A DNA stretch of 64,000 bases from Actinoplanes ianthinogenes. GTDB lineage: Bacteria > Actinomycetota > Actinomycetes > Mycobacteriales > Micromonosporaceae. The stretch lies in the NCBI RefSeq assembly GCF_018324205.1, contig NZ_AP023356.1:1922001-1986000 (forward strand). Reading direction: 5' to 3'. Positions 43,328 to 53,869 of this stretch are shown one piece after another. How positions within the stretch are numbered: the stretch's first letter is position 1; every line of letters begins with the position of its first letter. The position numbers and the translations under genes are program-made. The notes beneath the pieces are model-generated. The model saw nothing but the letters and a program-made list of their open reading frames with translations. It did not search any database and had not been told where the DNA came from.

Positions 43328-43355
43328 GGGCCCGCCACCAGGTGATGACGGGCCC
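43328..43355 (-). terminator. Terminator-like hairpin after the SCP2-domain gene
   Basis: GGGCCCG and CGGGCCC enclose a CCACC/GGTGA inner stem, the same design as the hairpin at 43268-43307. It lies 15 bases after the stop of the minus-strand gene, so the two convergent genes each have their own hairpin. Confidence 0.6.
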
Positions 43356-43369
43356 TCGACGCGCGGCGC

Positions 43370-43798
43370 TCACACCTTCGGCACGTCGAAGTACTGCGGG
43401 AACGTCCGGGCCAGACCCAGGTCACCGCGCGCCTTCAGCCGCCCGCGCAGGAACAGCGTCCACGCCGCCGCGTTCCCGGTGGTCATCCGCAGGAAGTTGG
43501 CGATGTCCAGCCGCAGGGTCAGCCGCGCCGGCCCGGTCGTCCCCGGCGTCGTCACACACGTGCCGTCCGAGATCGTCACCTGGTAGACGCCCTCCGCGTC
43601 GCCGGGCCCCAGCACGTGCCAGTGCACCACCGCCTCCACTCCGGCGGCCCGGTCCGCCCGGAACACGTCGGGCATCCCGGCGAAGATCCCGTCCAGCAGC
43701 GACGTCCCCTCCGACTCGCGCGCCAACTGCTCCAGCTCGGCGTCGGACGCGCCGTGCACCTGCCGCGCGAAGTCCCGCGGATTCGCCTCGATGGTCAT
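43370..43798 (-). CDS. SCP2 sterol-binding-domain protein
   Basis: A 142-residue SCP2-like protein. VVHWHVLGPGDAEGVYQVTI and TTPGTTGPARLTLRLDIANFLRMTTG are typical, the latter being the lipid-binding strand-helix of the fold. SCP2 domains bind hydrophobic ligands such as sterols, acyl chains and polyenes. Its leader carries the 19-bp motif also found before the flavoreductase gene at 9352, tying it to the enediyne cluster rather than the steroid genes 1 kb away. A carrier for the hydrophobic polyene or product is possible. Confidence 0.83.
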   Translation of the reverse strand: MTIEANPRDFARQVHGASDAELEQLARESEGTSLLDGIFAGMPDVFRADRAAGVEAVVHWHVLGPGDAEGVYQVTISDGTCVTTPGTTGPARLTLRLDIANFLRMTTGNAAAWTLFLRGRLKARGDLGLARTFPQYFDVPKV

Positions 43799-43802
43799 GC
43801 CT

Positions 43803-43833
43803 GCTCCTCGGAATAGGGGTGTGAATAGGGGGT
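43803..43833 (-). promoter_or_regulatory. Duplicated CCCCTATTC leader of the SCP2 gene
   Basis: On the minus strand the leader reads CCCCCTATTC then CACCCCTATTCCGAGGAGC, a 12-bp direct duplication of the box next to the RBS. The second copy is identical over 19 bases to 9358-9376. GATCGTCA further upstream also has a counterpart (CATCGTCA) in the 9.4-kb leader. Confidence 0.55.
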
Positions 43834-43902
43834 CCCTTCGATCGTCAGGGGTACCGAAATCCCCGGCCAACTCCCTACGTGCGCACGCGGATCGCGCTCG
43901 GT

Positions 43903-44346
43903 TCACTCGCCGCCGCACCCGCCGGTGTCGATCCCGCGCGAGTCGGGCAAGGCCCGCTCCATCCAGGCCCACTCGGCGTCGACGTCGGCACCGGTGAAGA
44001 GGTCGACGTCGCCGGCGTCGTGCACCACCACCAGCGCACGGTCGCCCTTGACCGGCGCGCCCGGCGGCCGTGCCGCGGTGGCCGTGAGGGTGGCCGCGCC
44101 CGTCTCCGGCTTCAGATATCGCACCGCCCCGAGCGTCACGGTGACCCGATCACCCTGCTCACTCACCGCCGTCACGTCCCCCACGGCGATCGTCTCCGCG
44201 CACGCCACCACCCCCGGCAGGCTCCGGCTGCCCGACCCGTCCGAGCTGTCCGCCGGATCCGCCGACCACGCGCAGCCCCCGGCCAGCGCGACACCGATCA
44301 GTCCCGCCGCACCGACCGGCAACCACCACCGCACCCGCCGTCTCAT
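43903..44346 (-). CDS. Small predicted lipoprotein
   Basis: A 147-residue exported protein. The signal RRRVRWWLPVGAAGLIGVAL ends in the lipobox LAGGC, so Cys25 is probably lipidated and the protein anchored outside the membrane. The mature part has a beta-rich segment (VGDVTAVSEQGDRVTVTLGAV) of the kind seen in small OB-like lipoproteins, and ends with a Cys-containing DTGGCGGE. No family is recognised. ATG 44346 is chosen for the signal; nearby in-frame GTGs have no better RBS. It is divergent from the zinc-ribbon gene. Confidence 0.75.
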   Translation of the reverse strand: MRRRVRWWLPVGAAGLIGVALAGGCAWSADPADSSDGSGSRSLPGVVACAETIAVGDVTAVSEQGDRVTVTLGAVRYLKPETGAATLTATAARPPGAPVKGDRALVVVHDAGDVDLFTGADVDAEWAWMERALPDSRGIDTGGCGGE

Positions 44347-44460
44347 CCGCACTGCCACTTCGTCGTCCACCTGTTCATGGACGCGGCGCCGCCGCCCACG
44401 GTTCCGCACGAGAGCGGCACGGTGGCGGCTGATGCGTAGGCTGCGCCGCAGGAGGTGCGC

Positions 44461-44883
44461 GTGGCGGACGCTGAACTGGTCGATCGGCTGATCGCGGAGG
44501 TCGCGCACGCGCCGGACTGGCGTCGCCACCATGCCCGGCCGGGTCACCTCCCGATCTTCAACAACTGGGGACCCGTCTCCTACCTGACCTCGACCGGCGA
44601 CGTCGTGCTGAACGACGAGGAGGCCGGGCCGTTGCGGGCCGCCGATGCCGCCGAGCGGGACTTCGCGCTCGCCCGGGCGGCCGAGCTGTACGCGGAACTC
44701 GCTCACCTGCGGCCGGCGCGGCCGCGGACCGCGGTGACCTGCGATCTGTGCCGAGGCTCGGGCAGACTGGCCACCTCCCCCGAGGGACCCCGATCGTTCG
44801 TGTACTGCCCGCCGTGCAACAGCCTCGGCTGGACGTCACCGATTGCCGACCGAACCGAGGCCGGTTGCGGTCCGCGGGTCTGA
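44461..44883 (+). CDS. Hypothetical protein with a zinc-ribbon (CxxC pair)
   Basis: A 140-residue protein. The first 90 residues include HLPIFNNWGPVSYLTSTGDVVLN, a beta segment like SMI1/KNR4-type or immunity-type proteins, though this is weak. The C-terminus has CDLCRGSGRL and YCPPCNSLGW, a DnaJ-like CxxCxGxG zinc ribbon. GTG 44461 is preferred because AGGAGG lies five bases upstream; the GTG six bases earlier overlaps the RBS. It marks the boundary between the enediyne cluster and the steroid genes. Function unknown. Confidence 0.72.
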   Translation: MADAELVDRLIAEVAHAPDWRRHHARPGHLPIFNNWGPVSYLTSTGDVVLNDEEAGPLRAADAAERDFALARAAELYAELAHLRPARPRTAVTCDLCRGSGRLATSPEGPRSFVYCPPCNSLGWTSPIADRTEAGCGPRV

Positions 44884-44914
44884 CCATTTCGGTACGCCTC
44901 GAGCGCGCCCGGCG

Positions 44915-48218
<3,304 letters not shown>

Positions 48219-48241
48219 CGGAGCTCCTCGGTGGTTGGAGC

Positions 48242-48255
48242 TATAACGCGTTCCA
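48242..48255. promoter_or_regulatory. KstR-type operator before the kstD/cholesterol oxidase operon
   Basis: TATAACGCGTTCCA fits the KstR consensus TnnAACnnGTTnnA at every fixed position. It lies in the 62-bp gap upstream of the kstD-type gene. Confidence 0.75.
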
Positions 48256-48280
48256 CTATCCGACCACACTCGTCCTGATG

Positions 48281-49315
48281 TCAAAGGTTTGTTTCGGCGA
48301 GAACACGTTTCAGTTTCGCCACGTCCTCGACCCGTTCGGCCCGGGTCGCCGCGAGCGGCGACACCAGCAGCGTCGTCACCCCGGCGGCGGCCAGCGCGGC
48401 CACCCGATCCCGCACTTCGCCCAGCGATCCGACCAGAGCGGTCGCTTCCAAGAGCTTTTTCGGTACGACCTGAGCCGCCTCACCGCGTCGCCCGCTCAGG
48501 AACAACTCCTGGATCCGCGCCGCCTCCTCGGCGTAGCCGTAGCGGCGGACCAGGTCGTTGGAGAAGTTCCGCTGCCGGGAGCCCATCCCGCCGATGTACA
48601 GAGCGAGCTGCGCGCGATGCCGGGCCAGGAGCCGCTCGGTGGGCTCGGCCACCGCGAACGGCATCGGCACCATGATGTCCAGCGGGCCGAGCGCCGGGTC
48701 ACGGCGGGCCCGCCCCTGCGCCAGCGCCGGCCCGAACACCTCGGGCAGCGCCTCCGGGTCCAGGAACAGCGCCTGCCAGCCGTCGGCGATCTCGGCCGCG
48801 AGGGCGACGTTGCGCGGCCCCATCGCCGCCAGCAGGATCGGAATCCGGTCCCGTACCGGCCGGTTGATCAGCTTCAGCGGCTTGCCGGCCAGCGGGATGC
48901 GGTAGTGCGCCCCCTCGTGCACCAGCGTCTCGCGGCGCCACACCGATCGGCAGATCTCCACGACCTCCCGGGTCCGGGCCAGCGGCGCGTCGTAGCGAAC
49001 CCCGTGGAAGCCCTCGACGACCTGCGGGCCGGAGGCGCCGAGGCCGAGCGCGAACCGCCCGCCGGAGACGTAGTCGAGCCCGGCCGCGGTCATCGCGGTC
49101 AGCGTCGGCGTCCGGGTGTAGAGCTGCATGACCCCGGACGCCAGGCACATCGTCCGGGTCCGGGCCGCGAGGTAGCCGAGCTGGCTGACCGCGTCGAAGC
49201 TGTACGCCTCCGGCACCACCACCAGGTCGGCGCCGGCCGCCTCGCACTCGGCGACCTCGTCCACGGCCTGCGCGAAGCCCTCCCCGCTGTAGCCGAGCTG
49301 GATGCCCAGCCGCAC
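48281..49315 (-). CDS. LLM-class F420-dependent oxidoreductase
   Basis: A 344-residue luciferase-like flavin/F420 oxidoreductase. MRLGIQLGYSGEGFAQAVDEV is the first strand-helix, LTAMTAAGLDYVSGGRFALGLGASGPQ is the cofactor loop, and IPILLAAMGPRNVALAAEIADGW is the central barrel part. The size matches the KstR-regulated Rv3520c-type enzyme of mycobacteria; the ortholog link is inference. It begins with GTG one base after the stop of the alcohol dehydrogenase gene, so both are one operon under the operator at 50427. Confidence 0.85.
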   Translation of the reverse strand: MRLGIQLGYSGEGFAQAVDEVAECEAAGADLVVVPEAYSFDAVSQLGYLAARTRTMCLASGVMQLYTRTPTLTAMTAAGLDYVSGGRFALGLGASGPQVVEGFHGVRYDAPLARTREVVEICRSVWRRETLVHEGAHYRIPLAGKPLKLINRPVRDRIPILLAAMGPRNVALAAEIADGWQALFLDPEALPEVFGPALAQGRARRDPALGPLDIMVPMPFAVAEPTERLLARHRAQLALYIGGMGSRQRNFSNDLVRRYGYAEEAARIQELFLSGRRGEAAQVVPKKLLEATALVGSLGEVRDRVAALAAAGVTTLLVSPLAATRAERVEDVAKLKRVLAETNL

Positions 49316-49316
49316 G

Positions 49317-50405
49317 TCAGGCCGCCGGGTCGGAAACGATCACCTGCCGGATCACGTCGCCCCGGCCGAGCGCGGCGAGCGCCTCGTCGACCTGCTCCAG
49401 GCGCAGCCGGTGCGAGATCATGCCGTCCAGGTCCAGCCGGCCGGCCCGCCACAGCGCGATCAGCTTCGGGAAGTCCCGGGGCGGGTAGGCCGAGCCGTAC
49501 AGCGACGGAATGATCCGCTTGCCCTCGAAGAGCAGCTCGAACGGGTTGAACTCCACCTGGTGCTCGGCCCGCCCGGCGCCGACCACGACGACCGTGCCGC
49601 CACGGCGGGCGGCGCTCCAGGCGGTCCGCAGCGTCTGCGGGAGGGCGACCACGTCGAACGCGTAGTCGAAGCCCTCGCCGCCGGTGACCTCGGTGACCAG
49701 GCCACTGAGGTGCTCGGGGGCGACCGCGTGGGTGGCGCCGAAGCGGCGGGCAACGTCGAGCTTGGCGGGCACGGTGTCGACGGCGGCGATGAGCGCGGCG
49801 CCGGCCACCCGGGCGCCCTGGATCGCGGAGATGCCGACGCCGCCGCAGCCGATCACCACGACCGTGTCACCGGGCCGGACCCGCGCGGTGTTGACCACGG
49901 CGCCCACCCCGGTCATCACGCCGCAGCCGACCAGCGCGGCCACCTCGTAGGGCACGTCGGCCTCGATCGGCACCGCGCCGATCCGCGGCACCACCATCTC
50001 CTCGGCGAACGCGCCGCACCCGGCCATCCCGAAGACCGGCAGGTCACCGGCGAGGAAGCGGGGCATCGCGTAGCCGGTCATCACGTGGGTCATGCACAGG
50101 AACGGCTCGCCGCGCCGGCACTCGGCGCAGGTGCCGCAGGAGGGCAGCCAGTTCACGATGACCCGGTCGCCGGGGGCCAGGTCGTCGACCCCGTCGCCGA
50201 CCTCCAGGACGTCGCCGGCCGCCTCGTGGCCCAGCACCGCGGGCACCGGCTGCGGCAGGCCGCCGTCGCGGGCGGACAGGTCGGAGTGGCAGACGCCGGC
50301 CGCGCGCACGCGGATCCGGATCTCGCCCGGGCCGGGCCCGAGCACCGTCACGTCGTCGCGAACGTCGAGTTTCTCGCCGAGATCGTGGAGTACCGCGGCC
50401 CGCAC
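49317..50405 (-). CDS. Zinc-dependent alcohol dehydrogenase
   Basis: A 362-residue class III-like MDR alcohol dehydrogenase. Catalytic zinc ligands are seen in GVCHSDLSARDG and GHEAAGDV, the structural zinc lobe in CGTCAECRRGEPFLC, and the NAD Rossmann motif in VIGCGGVGISAIQGA. GTG 50405 follows GGGAGG. Oxidation of a sterol side-chain alcohol or a ring-degradation alcohol is likely given the KstR-type site upstream. It is divergent from the TetR-type regulator gene. Confidence 0.88.
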   Translation of the reverse strand: MRAAVLHDLGEKLDVRDDVTVLGPGPGEIRIRVRAAGVCHSDLSARDGGLPQPVPAVLGHEAAGDVLEVGDGVDDLAPGDRVIVNWLPSCGTCAECRRGEPFLCMTHVMTGYAMPRFLAGDLPVFGMAGCGAFAEEMVVPRIGAVPIEADVPYEVAALVGCGVMTGVGAVVNTARVRPGDTVVVIGCGGVGISAIQGARVAGAALIAAVDTVPAKLDVARRFGATHAVAPEHLSGLVTEVTGGEGFDYAFDVVALPQTLRTAWSAARRGGTVVVVGAGRAEHQVEFNPFELLFEGKRIIPSLYGSAYPPRDFPKLIALWRAGRLDLDGMISHRLRLEQVDEALAALGRGDVIRQVIVSDPAA

Positions 50406-50426
50406 CTCGCCACCTCCCTCAGAAAT

Positions 50427-50440
50427 TAGAACGCGTTCTA
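50427..50440. promoter_or_regulatory. KstR-type operator, perfect palindrome TAGAACGCGTTCTA
   Basis: A perfect 14-bp palindrome matching TnnAACnnGTTnnA, centred 28 bases upstream of the alcohol dehydrogenase start. It sits in the gap shared with the TetR-type gene. Confidence 0.82.
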
Positions 50441-50464
50441 GGCTACGGCGCGAGCCCGCACCCG

Positions 50465-50478
50465 AGCAAGCGATTGGC
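50465..50478. promoter_or_regulatory. KstR2-like box upstream of the TetR gene
   Basis: AGCAAGCGATTGGC partly matches the KstR2 consensus AnCAAGnnCTTGnT (two mismatches) and shares its first eight bases with the boxes at 51125 and 56158. It lies 25 bases before the TetR start, as expected for autoregulation. Confidence 0.5.
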
Positions 50479-50502
50479 CGGGAGTGGGCCATAATCGAGC
50501 AG

Positions 50503-51108
50503 GTGACGACCACGAAGAAGGCCGCGCCGCCGTCGGAGCGCCGGGCCCACCTGATCCGGCTGGCCGCCGACCTGTTCGCGGAGAAGGGCTTCCGGGCCAC
50601 CACGGTCCGGGAGATCGCGGACGCCGCCGGCATCCTCTCCGGCAGCCTCTACCACCACTTCGACTCCAAGGAGTCGATCGGCGACGAGATCCTGCGCGGC
50701 TTCCTCGACGACGTGCTGGGTGGTTACCGGGAGGCGGTGGCGGGCGTCGACGACCCGCGCGCCGCGATCGAGCGGATGGTGCGGTTCAGCACGGCGGCGC
50801 TCAGCCGGCACCGGGCCGCGCTGACCATGCTGCAGAACGACTGGGCATACTTCAGCGCCCAGAAACGCTTCGCCTACCTGCGCACGGCGATGAAGGAGAT
50901 CGAGCAGACCTGGATCGACCAGCTGGAACGCGGCAAGCAGAGCGGGCAGTTCCGGGCCGATCTGGACGCCCGGCTGGTCTATCGGCTGCTGCGCGACATC
51001 CTCTGGATCCCCACCTCGTGGAAGCAGGCGCGGGGCAGGTCGTGGACCACCGACGAGATCGTCGAGGGTCTGCTGCGCCTGCTTTTCGACGGCATCATCG
51101 ACCGCTGA
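50503..51108 (+). CDS. kstR2: TetR-family regulator, KstR2-like
   Basis: A 201-residue TetR repressor. LIRLAADLFAEKGFRATTVREIADAAGILSGSLYHHF, read as two short segments, is the N-terminal helix-turn-helix. SLYHHFDSKESIGDEIL is also highly typical of KstR2, and the length agrees (about 200). KstR2 controls the HIP (C/D ring) genes with HIP-CoA as ligand. The GTG at 50503 is the only good in-frame start; its RBS is weak. Flanking KstR2-like boxes and the nearby ipd genes support the name, but KstR or another TetR is not excluded. Confidence 0.75.
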   Translation: MTTTKKAAPPSERRAHLIRLAADLFAEKGFRATTVREIADAAGILSGSLYHHFDSKESIGDEILRGFLDDVLGGYREAVAGVDDPRAAIERMVRFSTAALSRHRAALTMLQNDWAYFSAQKRFAYLRTAMKEIEQTWIDQLERGKQSGQFRADLDARLVYRLLRDILWIPTSWKQARGRSWTTDEIVEGLLRLLFDGIIDR

Positions 51109-51124
51109 CGGTGTTACCCTCCCA

Positions 51125-51138
51125 AGCAAGCGCTTGGG
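51125..51138. promoter_or_regulatory. KstR2-like box overlapping the SDR gene RBS
   Basis: AGCAAGCGCTTGGG matches AnCAAGnnCTTGnT except the last base, within the larger palindrome CCCAAGCAAGCGCTTGGG. It runs into GGGAGG, the RBS of the gene at 51147, so a bound repressor would also cover the ribosome site. Confidence 0.65.
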
Positions 51139-51146
51139 AGGTAGCC

Positions 51147-51899
51147 ATGGGCCGGCTGGACGGCAAGGTCGCTCTCATCACCGGCGGTGCCCGGGGCATG
51201 GGCAAGTCGCACGCCCGGCACTTCGTCGCCGAGGGCGCCCGGGTGGTGATCGGGGACGTGCTCGACGACAAGGGCGCGGCGGTCGCGGGCGAGGTCGGCG
51301 GGGTCTACGTGCACCATGACGTGACCAGTGAGGCGGACTGGGCCGGCGCGGTGGAGACAGTGCTCAGCGCGTACGGGAAAATCGATGTTCTGATCAACAA
51401 CGCCGGGATCCTGCGGCACGGGCGGATCGCCGAGATGGACCCGGCCGAGTTCCGCCGGGTGCTCGACGTGAACCTGGTGGGGTGCTGGCTGGGCGTGCAC
51501 TTCGTGGCGCCGGCGATGATCGCGGCCGGTGGCGGGTCGATCGTGAACGTGTCGTCGATCGAGGGGTTCGCCGGGGCGGCCGGGCTGTCCGCCTACAGCG
51601 CGAGCAAGTTCGGGATCCGCGGGATCACCCGGTCGGCGGCGCAGGAGCTGGGGCCGTCCGGGATCCGGGTCAACTCGGTGCACCCGGGCGGGGTGATGAC
51701 CTCGATGACGCTCGCGGCGGCCGGGCAGCTGACCGAGGTCGACCCGGCGGCGTTCCTGAAATCGCTGCCGATCTCCCGGTTCGCCGAGCCGATCGAGATC
51801 TCCCGGCTGGTGGCGTTCCTGGCCTCGGACGAGTCGTCCTACACGACCGGGGCCGAGTTCCTCGCCGACGGCGGCCTGCTGGCCGGGCCGGGGTATTGA
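51147..51899 (+). CDS. Short-chain dehydrogenase, hydroxysteroid type
   Basis: A 250-residue classical SDR. TGGARGMGKSHAR is the cofactor loop, NNAGILRHG the stabilising motif, and the catalytic Ser-Tyr-Lys triad is in NVSSIEG and YSASK. It is like 3-alpha,20-beta-hydroxysteroid dehydrogenases (FabG3/Rv2002 group). The aspartate in VVIGDVLDD after strand 2 suggests NAD preference. Operator and RBS overlap upstream. It is first in a three-gene operon with another SDR and a PNPOx-type protein. Confidence 0.87.
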   Translation: MGRLDGKVALITGGARGMGKSHARHFVAEGARVVIGDVLDDKGAAVAGEVGGVYVHHDVTSEADWAGAVETVLSAYGKIDVLINNAGILRHGRIAEMDPAEFRRVLDVNLVGCWLGVHFVAPAMIAAGGGSIVNVSSIEGFAGAAGLSAYSASKFGIRGITRSAAQELGPSGIRVNSVHPGGVMTSMTLAAAGQLTEVDPAAFLKSLPISRFAEPIEISRLVAFLASDESSYTTGAEFLADGGLLAGPGY

Positions 51900-51900
51900 G

Positions 51901-52776
51901 ATGGGCGCCCGGCCGTTGGACGGCAAGATCGCGGTGGTGACCGGGGCCGGTCGGGGTCTCGGCGCGGCGGAGGCTCGCGCGCTGGCCGCGGCCGGGGCGC
52001 GCGTGGTGCTCAACGACCTGCCCGGGCCCGGCCTCGACGAGGTGGCCGCGTCGCTTCCGGAGGCCGCGGTCCGTCCCGGTGACATCGCCGAGTGGGCGAC
52101 CGGGGAGGCGCTGCTGGCGGCGTTCGGTGGCATCGACATCCTGGTGAACAACGCCGGGGTGCTGCGCGACCGGATGATCTTCTCGATGTCCGAGCAGGAG
52201 TGGGACACGGTGATCCGGGTGCATCTGCGCGGACACTTCGTGACCACCCGGCTGGCCACGGCGTACTGGCGGGAGCGGAGCAAGGCGACCGGCGGGCCGG
52301 TGTACGCCCGGATCGTGAACACCTCCTCCGAGGCGTTCCTGCTCGGATCGGCCGGGCAGCCGAACTACGCCGCGGCCAAAGCCGGGATCGTCGGGCTGAC
52401 CCTGGCCACCGCCCGGGGCTGCGCCCGGTACGGCGTGCGCGCGAACGCGATCTGCCCGCGTGCCCGGACCGCGATGACCGCCGAGCTGATGGGTCCGGCG
52501 CCCGAGTCCGGGGCGGATCCCCTCGACCCGGCGCGGGTCGCGCCGCTGGTCACCTATCTGGCCGGGCCGGGTGGCGAACGGATCACCGGGGAGGTGTTCG
52601 TGGCCTACGGCGACCTGGTGGCGGTGCTCGGGCCGCCGACGGTCCGGGCGGCCTTCCACTCCGCCGGCGATCAGTGGACGCTCGACGAGCTGGACGCGAC
52701 GCTGGGCAAGGTGTTCACGGCGGATCCGCCGAGCCCCGGCTTCGTCTGTGCGGAGACCTTCCGGGAGGCCTCGTGA
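51901..52776 (+). CDS. Short-chain dehydrogenase, HSD17B4-like
   Basis: A 291-residue SDR starting two bases after the previous stop. TGAGRGLGAAEAR, NNAGVLRDRM and YAAAKAG give the NAD-binding and catalytic motifs. NAGVLRDRMIFSMSEQEWD is typical of the multifunctional-enzyme 2/HSD4-type 3-hydroxyacyl-CoA dehydrogenases such as Rv3502c of the KstR regulon. The C-terminal extension of about 45 residues (DQWTLDELDATLGKVF) fits that subgroup. It probably oxidises a side-chain 3-hydroxyacyl-CoA. Confidence 0.83.
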   Translation: MGARPLDGKIAVVTGAGRGLGAAEARALAAAGARVVLNDLPGPGLDEVAASLPEAAVRPGDIAEWATGEALLAAFGGIDILVNNAGVLRDRMIFSMSEQEWDTVIRVHLRGHFVTTRLATAYWRERSKATGGPVYARIVNTSSEAFLLGSAGQPNYAAAKAGIVGLTLATARGCARYGVRANAICPRARTAMTAELMGPAPESGADPLDPARVAPLVTYLAGPGGERITGEVFVAYGDLVAVLGPPTVRAAFHSAGDQWTLDELDATLGKVFTADPPSPGFVCAETFREAS

Positions 52777-53252
52777 AGCAGCGCGACACCGTGTCGATGC
52801 CGGACGCCGAGGTCGCGGCGCTGCTGGCGGGCAGCCGCAAGCTGCACCTCGCGACGATCAACCCGGACGGGACGCCGCACCTGGTCAGCATGTTCTACGG
52901 GATGACGGACGGGCGGATCGCGTTCTGGACCTATCGCGCCTCGCAGAAAGCCCGCAACCTGGCTCGTGATCCACGGGTCACGTGCCTGGTCGAGGACGGC
53001 GACGAGTACTTCGAGTTGCGCGGCGTGCAGGTGAACGGCGTGGTCACCGCGATCGACGACCTGGCCGGGGTGACCGGGGTCGGCCGGCTGGTGGCCGCGC
53101 GGATGCCCAGCCCGGTGGCCGGCGACCTGGCGCCGGACGAGGTCGCCGCCGCACTCGACGGTTACGTCGCCCACACGGCGGCCAAGCGGATCGCCTACCT
53201 GGTCGAGCCGCGCCGGGTGATCAGCTGGGACCACCGCCGTCTGCTCGCCTGA
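52773..53252 (+). CDS. PNPOx-like F420/FMN-dependent protein
   Basis: A 159-residue split-barrel flavin or deazaflavin protein: LHLATINPDGTPHLVSMFYG, RIAFWTYRASQKARNLARDP and VTCLVEDGDEYFELRGVQV. The ordering matches actinobacterial F420-binding PNPOx-type reductases. GTG 52773 overlaps the upstream stop (GTGA) and follows GGGAGG. With the nearby LLM enzymes it points to F420 use in steroid breakdown. Substrate unknown. Confidence 0.82.
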   Translation: MKQRDTVSMPDAEVAALLAGSRKLHLATINPDGTPHLVSMFYGMTDGRIAFWTYRASQKARNLARDPRVTCLVEDGDEYFELRGVQVNGVVTAIDDLAGVTGVGRLVAARMPSPVAGDLAPDEVAAALDGYVAHTAAKRIAYLVEPRRVISWDHRRLLA

Positions 53253-53358
53253 ACGCCCGATCGGGCCGCCGTATCGGGCCGAACGGCGGGCTGGCAGCGC
53301 TGATCTTGAGTGGCTACCCTACGACGTCTGGTTTTTTCTATTTACGGGGATTCATCTC

Positions 53359-53868
53359 ATGCGACGCACCATCCTGGCCGTTACCGCCGGCGCCCTGCTG
53401 CTGACCGGCGCCGCCTGCGGTTCGAAGTCGGACACCACCGCCACCCCGGCGGCGACGACGGCGGCCACGACCGTGTCGGCCACCCCGGCCGCCGACTACA
53501 CCGCGGACACCAAGAAGGTGTGCACCGACGTCACCACCCTGCTCGGGGGCGACAAGATGAAGAAGTTCGGCGAGGAGCTGGGCAAGCTCATCGCGTACAA
53601 GCAGGCGAAGGCGACCGCCAAGGCGAAGCAGGCCCGCACCGACGCCGGCACCCGGCTCAAGGCCGCCGCGACGGAGCTGAACGCGATCACCGCGAAGGCC
53701 CAGGACCCGGAGCTCAAGGCCGCCGGCGCGAAGATTCAGCAGAACATGAACGCCAGCGCCGCCGACGACACCTTCTTCGCGAAGTTCAAGACGGAGGCCG
53801 ACATCAGCAAGGCGCTGGAGACCGAGATGACCGTCTGGTTCACCCCGATGGACTCGTTCTGCTCCTGA
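53359..53868 (+). CDS. Predicted lipoprotein with a charged helical domain
   Basis: A 169-residue protein. The signal MRRTILAVTAGALLLTGAAC has the lipobox TGAAC, so Cys20 is likely lipidated. A Thr/Ala-rich linker (residues 25-45) leads to a Lys-Ala helical domain (KQAKATAKAKQARTDAGTR) that may be a coiled coil. Two further Cys (VCTDV and the C-terminal SFCS) could form a disulfide. No family is recognised. It ends one base before the convergent aldehyde dehydrogenase stop. The 106-bp upstream gap is AT-richer near the start and probably contains the promoter. Confidence 0.78.
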   Translation: MRRTILAVTAGALLLTGAACGSKSDTTATPAATTAATTVSATPAADYTADTKKVCTDVTTLLGGDKMKKFGEELGKLIAYKQAKATAKAKQARTDAGTRLKAAATELNAITAKAQDPELKAAGAKIQQNMNASAADDTFFAKFKTEADISKALETEMTVWFTPMDSFCS

Positions 53869-53869
53869 G

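Noticed and set aside
43903..44346. Enediyne apoprotein (CagA/NcsA-like) candidate
   Set aside because: It has a lipobox signal and lacks the four-cysteine pattern of the apoproteins, so it is a lipoprotein instead.
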